A stretch of DNA of 64,000 nucleotides. It comes from Asticcacaulis excentricus (GTDB lineage: Bacteria > Pseudomonadota > Alphaproteobacteria > Caulobacterales > Caulobacteraceae). Both the position numbers and the translations under genes were made by a program. The notes under the pieces were generated by a model. It was not told the DNA's origin, searched no databases, and saw only the letters and a list, made by a program, of their open reading frames with translations. Positions 28,687 through 35,826 of this stretch are shown here, piece after piece (the stretch's first letter is position 1; each line of letters opens with the position of its first letter). The stretch lies in the NCBI RefSeq assembly GCF_003966695.1, contig NZ_AP018827.1, positions 930,001 to 994,000 of the forward strand, in the 5' to 3' direction.

Positions 28687-29499
28687 CTAGAAGACCTCGC
28701 CGTAGACTTGGCCACCGCTAAGTACCACCACCTCATGGCCATTCTTGCGGACGGCATTGCCCGGTGCTCCGCCTATACGGACCTGACTTTGTCCAGGCAT
28801 TGCGGCATTGCCGCCCGCCCCGCCTGTAACGCCGCGATTTCCGCCGCCCCCGCCGCCGCCCGGCGAACCGGCGCGGCCTAAGGCGCCCGCTTCAAAAAAG
28901 CCGGTGTCAGACGCTCGCGCGCTACCGCCGAGGCCCGGATCTCCGTTGGGAAAACCACCCCCTCCACCGCTGCCACCTTGTCCTGCTGCGGCTTCGGCAC
29001 CTGCACCGCCGCCCCCACCGCCCTTGATGGAGCCCCCTTTTAAGACCACTACCGTCATTGGGGTGTCGGCTACGACAGCGTCCCCTCCCCGCCCTCCCTC
29101 CGTCGGAACCGGGTCCCCGCCGTCACCGCCGCGCCCTCCGCCGCCGTAGACGTGACCGCGCACGAGCAGCCATATCTCAGCCGCTTCAGGCCATTGTCCA
29201 CTAACCAAAGCCGGGCCTCCATCGCGGCGTCCTTTTTTGCCTCCCGCTACCCCCATGATCACCGTCCCGGCAGGCACTTCGAAAATGAAATCTGCCCTCG
29301 CCCCGCCATCATAACCGGCCTTATCGGCCATTTCCCTAAGGTTACCCGCAGACGTCACGGTGATGACTTTCGGATTGAAGTCAGGCTTGGTTTCAGGCAT
29401 CTCATCGAGTGGCTTTACCTGCGCCAGCGAAGCACCCGCAGGCACACCAAGTGCAAATAGCAGGGCCATCAGGCCGCATTTCAAAACACGAGATTTCAC
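28687..29499 (-). CDS. secreted glycine-rich protein
   Basis: About 270 residues. GTG at 29499 with GGGGAGAG upstream is chosen as start, giving a signal peptide (LMALLFALGVPAGASLAQ). Residues ~35-115 form a beta-rich region (PKVITVTSAGNLREMA, FIFEVPAGTVIMGVAGG). The second half is Gly-dominated (GGGGRGGDGGDPVPTEGGRG, GGGGGGGNRGVTGGAGGNA) and ends with IGGAPGNAVRKNGHEVVVLS. The Gly clusters with regular polar breaks recall the polyglycine-II tips of phage adhesins such as T-even gp38. A surface or binding role is possible. It follows the GH43 gene by about 110 bp on the same strand without its own operator motif, so it is probably in that operon. Confidence 0.7.
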   Translation of the reverse strand: MKSRVLKCGLMALLFALGVPAGASLAQVKPLDEMPETKPDFNPKVITVTSAGNLREMADKAGYDGGARADFIFEVPAGTVIMGVAGGKKGRRDGGPALVSGQWPEAAEIWLLVRGHVYGGGGRGGDGGDPVPTEGGRGGDAVVADTPMTVVVLKGGSIKGGGGGGAGAEAAAGQGGSGGGGGFPNGDPGLGGSARASDTGFFEAGALGRAGSPGGGGGGGNRGVTGGAGGNAAMPGQSQVRIGGAPGNAVRKNGHEVVVLSGGQVYGEVF

Positions 29500-29610
29500 C
29501 GTTTTCTCTCCCCATAAAAGCCTCTGCTGACGCGCGGCAGAAAAGGCACCCAACCATACTGTGTGGCGAATTCAGGCATTGAAGGCCTGACAACTCTCTC
29601 GCGCTTTTTC

Positions 29611-31215
29611 CTATTCCATCGGCGAACAGATCGGCGACGCCGGAACCTTTGTATCCGCCGCCTCAACCAGAACGGCCTTCGGATAGAGGGCCTCCCATTC
29701 CTGAATAGCTACGGCGGCATTGGTTTTCCCATCGGTTGAGGCGTCAAACACCGCCTTCAGGCAACGTGTGGTGACCGGATCGAAGGCCACTTCTGTCCAG
29801 ATTCCGACCTCTGCCGTTGGATAGCTGGCGGAGATCGCCTTCCAGCCCTTTTCTGCGTCTGACCAGTATTCGAGGTGCCACGCCTTGGGCGGCGCCACGC
29901 CTATACCGGAACCGGCCGGCTGATCGGCCCAGAAATAGAGGCGCGTCCCATTGAATTTCAGCGACTGCTCCCACTGATAGACCAGCCACTGCCGCTTTGG
30001 ATTGTTCGGCGACCACGTCCCCCAGGTATCCGGCGGCAACGGCGCTTCGCGCACCTTGCCGTCATTAAGGGCGCTGATCCAGTATTGCACCGGCACAGGT
30101 GAATTCGACGCCACGATGCGTGCCGCCGGCGCTAGATTACGCTGAGGCTGCGGGGCGGGTGCCGGCGCACGGGTCTGTTCGACTTTTTCAATAAGTGGCG
30201 GGTTTACGCTGTCGTCCCACGACAATTCATCCACGGCGACCGAACGACGGAAATGCCCGCCACCTTTGGCATCCGCCGTATGATAGGCGATGTACCACTT
30301 GCCCTTGAACTCGGAAATGCCCGGATGCGAGGTCGTCGAAGATACGGGATCGAGCACAACCCCGCGATAGGTCCAAGGCCCCAGAGGCGAGGTCGCTGTG
30401 CCATAGGCGATACAGGCATAATAGACGGCCTCGGTACATTCCGAGTTCGGCCCCGCCGTGTTCCCGGCATAGGCCATGTAATAGATGCCCTTGCGCTTGA
30501 AAATCCACGGCGCTTCAAAGAAGCCGGTCAAGCCGGTAACATCGGTGGGTGTGCCTTTGAACGTCACCATGTCACGTTCCAGTTCAACGCCTTTCAGGCG
30601 ACCAAACGTCCCCCAATAGAGGTACACTCGGCCATCCTCATCGACCAGCACCGTCGGATCGATATTCTGAATATCGTTTTTAACCGGATAGGACTGCGAC
30701 ACGACCGGCCCGGATGGGTGGGCATCGACCCAAGGCCCGGTGGGACTGTCAGACACGGCCACACCGATGGCAAAACCGTCCTTGTTGGTTGAGCCTTCCT
30801 GCATCACCGGCGCATAGAGATAGAAGCGCTTATCCGGCCCCCGCACGATCTGTGCGGCATAGGCGCGGCCGGGTGTCGCCCATTTGAACACCGCATCCGG
30901 CTTCAGGAAATGCGGATAGTGGGTCCATTGGCCCGACTTAGGGTCGTCGGTGACCAACATCTGCCATTCGGGCATGATGAAGTCGTTGACACCCGGCTCC
31001 GCCGTGTCGCGCCCGGTGAGTATGTAGAGCTTGCCATCGGCCACCAGAGTCGCCGGATCGGTCGTGTAGTCCTGACCCTCCGACAGTATGGGGTTGCTGG
31101 CGGAGATCACCTGGCGCGCTTCAAACGCCGGATTGGCCATGACCGGTCCACCAAGACTCAGTAAAGCTACCGGAAGACTGGCCCAAGAGAACCAAGCCTT
31201 AGACAACTTCGTCAT
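29611..31215 (-). CDS. secreted GH43 glycosidase (probable alpha-L-arabinofuranosidase)
   Basis: About 534 residues with signal peptide (WASLPVALLSLGGPVMANP). GH43 motifs are base Asp in YTTDPATLVADG, Asp in NIDPTVLVDEDG and Glu in FFEAPWIFKRKG, with TSHPGI as the likely metal-binding His. A C-terminal discoidin-like domain (~residues 370-520) includes APPKAWHLEYWSDAEKGW. It lacks the N-terminal lectin of its paralogue at 26.4-28.5 kb. ATG 31215 fits the signal peptide; GTG 31230 behind GAGG is also possible. It is divergent from the DHDPS-family gene with one operator motif per direction. Exact linkage specificity is uncertain. Confidence 0.87.
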   Translation of the reverse strand: MTKLSKAWFSWASLPVALLSLGGPVMANPAFEARQVISASNPILSEGQDYTTDPATLVADGKLYILTGRDTAEPGVNDFIMPEWQMLVTDDPKSGQWTHYPHFLKPDAVFKWATPGRAYAAQIVRGPDKRFYLYAPVMQEGSTNKDGFAIGVAVSDSPTGPWVDAHPSGPVVSQSYPVKNDIQNIDPTVLVDEDGRVYLYWGTFGRLKGVELERDMVTFKGTPTDVTGLTGFFEAPWIFKRKGIYYMAYAGNTAGPNSECTEAVYYACIAYGTATSPLGPWTYRGVVLDPVSSTTSHPGISEFKGKWYIAYHTADAKGGGHFRRSVAVDELSWDDSVNPPLIEKVEQTRAPAPAPQPQRNLAPAARIVASNSPVPVQYWISALNDGKVREAPLPPDTWGTWSPNNPKRQWLVYQWEQSLKFNGTRLYFWADQPAGSGIGVAPPKAWHLEYWSDAEKGWKAISASYPTAEVGIWTEVAFDPVTTRCLKAVFDASTDGKTNAAVAIQEWEALYPKAVLVEAADTKVPASPICSPME

Positions 31216-31265
31216 GCGAAAAGGGCGCACAGCGGCCTCGCTTAATTGTCAGACATAATTCATAT

Positions 31266-31278
31266 TTATACAGTATAC
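31266..31278. promoter_or_regulatory. regulon operator, site 2 (TTATACAGTATAC)
   Basis: Arms TTATA/TATAC around CAG, about 50 bp upstream of the GH43 gene that reads leftward. Confidence 0.6.
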
Positions 31279-31378
31279 CAATTTGGATGCAAGCTATGTC
31301 TGCGGTCCGAGAGCATTTGTTGCCTAAAGCCGCATAATGACCGATCACGTTCCTTCTTGCGCCGCATCATTGCATATT

Positions 31379-31391
31379 GTATACGGTATAT
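31379..31391. promoter_or_regulatory. regulon operator, site 3 (GTATACGGTATAT)
   Basis: Arms GTATA/TATAT around CGG, about 30 bp before the DHDPS-family gene that reads rightward. Confidence 0.65.
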
Positions 31392-31419
31392 ATTCTTACG
31401 CAAGCAGTTGGAGTAAACT

Positions 31420-32334
31420 ATGAAAGTCGATTGGCGCGGCGTATTCCCGGCGGTCACCACTCAATTCAAAGAAGACCTATCCATTGACGTGCCCGAAAGC
31501 CAGCGCGTAATCGACGATCTGATCAAGGACGGCGTGACCGGCATCATCGCGCTCGGCACCTGCGGCGAGAACAATTCGCTGGAGCCTGACGAAAAGCGGA
31601 TGTTGCTGTCCGCCATTGTCGAAGTCGTCAATGGTCGCGTCCCGGTCGTCGTCGGCACTTCCGAACTGACCACGCCGCGCGCCGTCGCTTTTGCGCGCGA
31701 TGCCGAAACCATCGGTGCCAATGGCCTGATGCTGCTGCCGGCCATGGTTTATGTGCCGAAGACGAATGAGCTGGTTGAGCACTTCACGCAGGTGGCCAAT
31801 GCCACCGGCCTGCCGATCATGCTATACAACAATCCGACCGCCTACCGCGTCAATATCGGCAATGATGCGCTCGACGCGCTGCGTCCGGTGAAGAACATCG
31901 TGGCGATCAAGGAATCGGCCGCCGATACGCGCCGTTTCACCGACGTTTATAACGCCTTTGGCAGCCGCTATTCGATCTTCGCGGGTCTCGACGACGTGGC
32001 CTATGAAGGCCTGTTGCTGGGCGCGCAGGGCTGGGTGTCGGGCCTGACCTCGGCCTTCCCGCACGAATCCGTCAGGCTGGTCAAGGCGCTCGAAGCCGGT
32101 GACACCCAGACGGCGCTGGAAATCTATCGCTGGTTCCTGCCGCTGCTGCACCTCGATGCCGAGCACGATCTGGTGCAGTCGATCAAGCTGGCCGAGCAGG
32201 TCATGGGCCGTGGCTCTGAGCGCGTGCGTATGCCGCGTATGCCGCTGATCGGTGAGCGCCGCGCCCAGATCATCAAAATGGTCGAAGACGCCGCCGCCTC
32301 GCGCCCGTCGCTGAGCATCAACAAGGCCGCGTAA
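31420..32334 (+). CDS. DHDPS/NAL-family aldolase or dehydratase
   Basis: 304 residues, a complete (beta/alpha)8 class I enzyme. The Schiff-base lysine is in NIVAIKESAADTRRF, the catalytic tyrosine in PIMLYNNPTAYR, and the Thr/Gly substrate loop in ALGTCGENNSL. GGAG lies seven bases before ATG. The family includes dihydrodipicolinate synthase, 2-keto-3-deoxy-L-arabonate dehydratase, sugar-acid aldolases and 1-pyrroline-4-hydroxy-2-carboxylate deaminase. The operator and position inside a glycosidase locus argue against lysine synthesis. Arabinose-acid or hydroxyproline breakdown fit best, but neither can be chosen from motifs alone. A terminator follows. Confidence 0.85.
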   Translation: MKVDWRGVFPAVTTQFKEDLSIDVPESQRVIDDLIKDGVTGIIALGTCGENNSLEPDEKRMLLSAIVEVVNGRVPVVVGTSELTTPRAVAFARDAETIGANGLMLLPAMVYVPKTNELVEHFTQVANATGLPIMLYNNPTAYRVNIGNDALDALRPVKNIVAIKESAADTRRFTDVYNAFGSRYSIFAGLDDVAYEGLLLGAQGWVSGLTSAFPHESVRLVKALEAGDTQTALEIYRWFLPLLHLDAEHDLVQSIKLAEQVMGRGSERVRMPRMPLIGERRAQIIKMVEDAAASRPSLSINKAA

Positions 32335-32363
32335 ACACCCCCAGACCAATCTATGGACTATTT

Positions 32364-32399
32364 AACCCCCGCCCCCCTCAACAGGGTGTGGGGGTTTTG
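32364..32399 (+). terminator. terminator after the DHDPS-family gene
   Basis: AACCCCCGCCCCC pairs with GGGTGTGGGGGTT, followed by TTTTG. It lies 30 bp past the stop codon. Confidence 0.75.
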
Positions 32400-32434
32400 C
32401 TTTGTGTGGTTTTGGCGGAGGACAAAATGAAAGC

Positions 32435-32467
32435 GCGTCCACCGCAGATCTGACACGCGGTGGACGC
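32435..32467. other. 11-bp stem-loop between convergent genes
   Basis: GCGTCCACCGC and GCGGTGGACGC form a perfect stem with an 11-base loop in the 307-bp gap between the convergent DHDPS-family and GH97 genes. It has no T-run. It could end transcription from the GH97 side or be a repeat remnant. The rest of the gap, including a single half operator near 32615, shows no gene. Confidence 0.5.
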
Positions 32468-32641
32468 TTGAAGTTGGGCGGTTCTGATCGGGAGAGGAGG
32501 TGCAATCATGTAAAACCGCCGCCGGTAGGCGGGGACAGAACCATGATCGCCGGAGAACGTCATAATTCTGATCCCAAGCCATACAACCACCCTCATCCGC
32601 CGTGGTCAAGTATATTTTATACGATTTTTGATTTGTCTGTT

Positions 32642-34645
32642 TTATTTTGATTGACCTCGGTTTACCGGAGTTAAGATAACCGTCGCCCCACCCGATGGAG
32701 CCAGAGTCAACGACAGGGATTGAGTGCGATCGGTTTTGGCCTCAGACGTCACCAGTTGCGTCGGGGTCGCCCCATCCTGCCACAGGCGCGCCTGATAGGC
32801 GCCCTCTTTGAGGAAATCGAGCGGTAGGCGGATCGTGCGGCCCTCTTCATTGGTCATGGTCCCGATGTACCAGGTCTCACCCTTGCGGCGCGCCGTGACG
32901 ATGAACTGTCCGATATCGCCCTCAAGAACGCGGGTTTCATCCCAGCTTACCGGCACCTTCTGGATAAAATCCACGCCGTCTTCCCAGCTTCCGTCAGGTT
33001 TTTTGTAAGCCTGTGGCGCATCCGATACCATGACCAGAGGGCTGTCATAGACGACATACATGGCCACACCCTGACCACGGGTCGTCTGGGTTTGAGGGCG
33101 GTTTTCGTGGATCACAAAGGTCTGCGGCGTGCGGTTGGCAAAGCCGCCAGGCGTATAGTCAATCGGCCCCAAAATCATGCGGGTAAACGGCAGGGTGACA
33201 TTGTGGGTCGCCGTGATGCGGGTCGTCCACTTGTTGTATTCCGCGCCCAGTACGCCTTCCTGAGTGATGTAATTAGGGTAGGTTCGGACGAGCCCGTTGG
33301 GCGCATAGGCACCGTGCAGATCGACCAGCAGCTTGTGTTGAGCGGCCTTGGACAAAACGCGGTGGAAGTAATCGACGATCTCCTGATCCGAACGGTCCAT
33401 AAAGTCGATCTTGACGCCCGCAATGCCCCACTTTTCGTAGGCGGCAAAGGCTTCGTCCAGTTGCCAGTCGAGTTGTTGCCACTGCAGCCAGATCATCACG
33501 CCGATCCCGTTTGCTTTAGCGTATTCGAGAATGGCAGGCATATCGACGGCCGCAATCGGCTTCGTGACATCCGATCCCGGCTTCGGCCGCGTCGAAGACC
33601 CCGTGTACCAGCCCTCGTCGATCAGGATGTAATCAAGGCCCATGCTTTTGGCGAAGTCGATATAGGCCTTATAGGTTTCAGTATTGATACCGGGATTGGC
33701 GACTGGCGCATTAAAACCGTTCCACCAGTCCCAGGCGCTTTTGCCACCCTTGATCCAGCTGGTGTCGGCAATCTTCGATGGCGCTCCCAGCGTGGCCACA
33801 AGGTTTGAGGCCACCAGATCACGCGGACTGTCGCCCAGCATGACCACGCGCCATGGCGTCTTAAAGTCCTCTGAGGCGGCTGAAATTCTGGCCACATAAG
33901 GCTTGATCATATCGGCATCAAGGCGCGGCGGCAGTTGCACCGCCACCCCCAGACCATTGTCGCCCTTGCGCGTATAATAACTGGCCGGATAGTGGGTTAC
34001 GTCCGACTCTGCCAGAGCAAAGGTCGTCTCTCCGGAGCCCGTCTTACAGACCAGTGGCGAATCGAACAGATTGTGCTCACGGATCACTGACGCCTTGACC
34101 CGGTCGAACTCACCTTCGTGGGCGTTGTGATACTTACCGAGGTTCAGCCCCCAGCAGTCGTAATTTGCCGCAAAGGCAAATTCGGTGCGTTCGCCATAGA
34201 TGCCCACCTCGGCATATTCCGCCTGTGCGGGCAGAACATAGCGGACTGCCGTTCCGGTATCATAGGCGCGCACCACCACGTCCAGACGGCGCGGACCATT
34301 GGTTTCGCGCAGGCTGAGGGTCAGTTCACGGTAGTGGTCCGGGGCCGTGGCGGCCTTACCGACAACGATTGAATAGACCTCATTGACCTCACGCGTTCGG
34401 CTTTCGGTGACAACGAAGCCCTGACTGCCGAACCCCTGAAGGTCGGTTCGCAGGCCCAGCGCCGAGGGTGCGATAACGGTTTGCCCTCTATAGGCCACGC
34501 TCCAACTCGGGAGGCCGTTTGTCGATTTATCAAGGACGATCTTCACTCGCCCGTCCGGAGAGACCGCCTCATAGGTTTCGGCCCCGGCAGATGTCGCAAC
34601 AGCGGTTGCCGTCATGGACAGCAGAAGAAGCAGAGAACGATGCAC
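32642..34645 (-). CDS. GH97 glycosidase, retaining alpha-galactosidase-type
   Basis: 667 residues with signal peptide (SLLLLLSMTATAVATSAGA). It has the three GH97 parts: N-terminal beta-sandwich (residues ~25-290), catalytic (beta/alpha)8 barrel (DWWNGFNAPV, LDYILIDEGWY) and C-terminal beta domain. Asp414 in AGVKIDFMDRSD sits where the nucleophile of retaining GH97 alpha-galactosidases lies; inverting alpha-glucosidases lack it. The activity is therefore probably alpha-galactosidase, or beta-L-arabinopyranosidase as in some relatives. GTG 34645 with AGGGG upstream is the start. It shares an operator-bearing spacer with a broken GH27 alpha-galactosidase gene. Confidence 0.88.
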   Translation of the reverse strand: MHRSLLLLLSMTATAVATSAGAETYEAVSPDGRVKIVLDKSTNGLPSWSVAYRGQTVIAPSALGLRTDLQGFGSQGFVVTESRTREVNEVYSIVVGKAATAPDHYRELTLSLRETNGPRRLDVVVRAYDTGTAVRYVLPAQAEYAEVGIYGERTEFAFAANYDCWGLNLGKYHNAHEGEFDRVKASVIREHNLFDSPLVCKTGSGETTFALAESDVTHYPASYYTRKGDNGLGVAVQLPPRLDADMIKPYVARISAASEDFKTPWRVVMLGDSPRDLVASNLVATLGAPSKIADTSWIKGGKSAWDWWNGFNAPVANPGINTETYKAYIDFAKSMGLDYILIDEGWYTGSSTRPKPGSDVTKPIAAVDMPAILEYAKANGIGVMIWLQWQQLDWQLDEAFAAYEKWGIAGVKIDFMDRSDQEIVDYFHRVLSKAAQHKLLVDLHGAYAPNGLVRTYPNYITQEGVLGAEYNKWTTRITATHNVTLPFTRMILGPIDYTPGGFANRTPQTFVIHENRPQTQTTRGQGVAMYVVYDSPLVMVSDAPQAYKKPDGSWEDGVDFIQKVPVSWDETRVLEGDIGQFIVTARRKGETWYIGTMTNEEGRTIRLPLDFLKEGAYQARLWQDGATPTQLVTSEAKTDRTQSLSLTLAPSGGATVILTPVNRGQSK

Positions 34646-34683
34646 GTGAGGCCCCTAACAGTATGGACGAAATGACAGAAAAA

Positions 34684-34696
34684 ATATACCGTATAC
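34684..34696. promoter_or_regulatory. regulon operator, site 4 (ATATACCGTATAC)
   Basis: Arms ATATA/TATAC around CCG, about 40 bp before the GH97 start and also upstream of the divergent GH27 pseudogene. Confidence 0.65.
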
Positions 34697-34734
34697 GAAA
34701 TGACCTTGTAAAGCCACGAACGGAGCCCTTGTTC

Positions 34735-35764
34735 TGCGCAAACGAATTTTAGGTCTATCTGTGGCGTTCACCCTGATATTGCCTATGTCTCAGGCTCTGG
34801 CGAAACCGCCAAAGGGCGACTGGGTCTTCGACAACTCACCCGACTATCCGGATTTTACGCGTGTCATCATCAAAGAGACAGGCGGTAAACTGACGGGGGT
34901 GATCACCTCCCGCTGGTATGGCGACCTGCCTATGCAGGATCTGTGGGGAGCAGGCGATACGCTCGTCTTCAAAATCAGCAACGGCAATCCGCGCGTGACC
35001 CCGACCGACATCGTCATCAAGGCCGAGGGCACATCGATCCGCATGACGGGCAAACTGTAGTACCAGAGCTTCGACCTAACCACACACAAGGCCTCAAAGC
35101 GCGAACTGAAGGCCCTCGATTTCCCCATCTATCCACTGCCGCCCCATCGGGTCGTCGCTCAAAAAATGCTCGCCCCTACCCCGCCATGGGCTGGAGCTCT
35201 TGGAATCGCTTCAACACGGAGATTGATGACAAGACCGTGCGCGAAATCGCCGATGCAATGGTAAGCAGCGGGTTGAAGGATGCAGGCTATGTTACGTCAA
35301 TATTGATGCCGGCTGGCAGGGGAAGCGTGATGCCAACGGCGTGCTGCAGCCCAATGTCAAGTTCCCCGACATGAAGGCCCTGGCCGACTACGTCCATTCC
35401 AAGCGACTAGAGCGAAATGACTTTAGATGGAAACGCCATTTCGCTCTATATTTTTGTTTTGTCGCGATGCTTTTGCGGAAAACCGCTCACACTTTTGGCT
35501 TCGCCGAACTCCGTTTCCGCACATCGCTCTAAAGATCGGCATCTACTCCTCTAAGGGACCAAAAAGCTAAGGGACGGCGCCACCGCCGTCCGGCTGTTCA
35601 ACCGCTCTGATAAACCCGTCACCCTCACCGGATCGTGGAATGAGATCGGCGTGGGTGGCGCTAAAGAGGTACGCGACCTCTGGGCACACACGCAGGCCCA
35701 CGCCGAAACGGACTACAGCTACACCCTGCCCGCGCATGGCGCGGCTCTGCTGAAGGTCCACTGA
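34735..35764 (+). pseudogene. GH27 alpha-galactosidase, multiply broken
   Basis: Pieces of one secreted GH27 enzyme can be read. A signal peptide (AFTLILPMSQALAK) and N-terminal beta domain run to TSIRMTGKL, then an in-frame TAG at 35058-35060 and the continuation YQSFDLTTHKASKREL. A frameshift follows near 35160, and the barrel start PAMGWSSWNRFNTEI reads in another frame to LADYVHSK. A repeat element (35409-35531) interrupts it, then KIGIYSSKGPK resumes. A deletion jumps to the C-terminal domain (ATAVRLFNRSDKPVTLTGSW to the stop at 35764). The catalytic Asp region is missing. No start codon remains before GTG 34761. It is dead. Confidence 0.88.
35409..35531 (+). repeat. MITE-like repeat, copy 2 (123 bp)
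   Basis: Same element as 23328-23430: AGAGCGAAATGACTTT at the left, ACATCGCTCTA at the right, identical central blocks. It carries about 20 extra bases (GGCTTCGCCGAACTCCGTTT) in the right part. It is inserted within the GH27 barrel coding sequence. Confidence 0.88.
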
Positions 35765-35773
35765 AAACGAAAG

Positions 35774-35799
35774 CGGCCCCTCATGACACCGAGGGGCCG
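35774..35799. terminator. hairpin between convergent genes
   Basis: CGGCCCCTC and GAGGGGCCG form a 9-bp stem between the GH27 pseudogene and the S9 peptidase gene. Flanking T-runs are weak, but its position supports a bidirectional terminator. Confidence 0.6.
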
Positions 35800-35826
35800 G
35801 ATACGATGCCTGCGGCTCTGCTGCGC

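Noticed and set aside
28808..29149. Proline-rich open frame
   Set aside because: It is the complement of the glycine-rich gene (GGC/GGT read as Pro codons).
31420..32334. dapA, lysine biosynthesis
   Set aside because: Family motifs fit, but the sugar-locus operator and context argue for a catabolic member.
32608..32625. Eighth possible GTATA-N3-TATAC site
   Set aside because: Only one arm is kept (TTATACGATTTTT) and it lies between convergent genes, not in a promoter.
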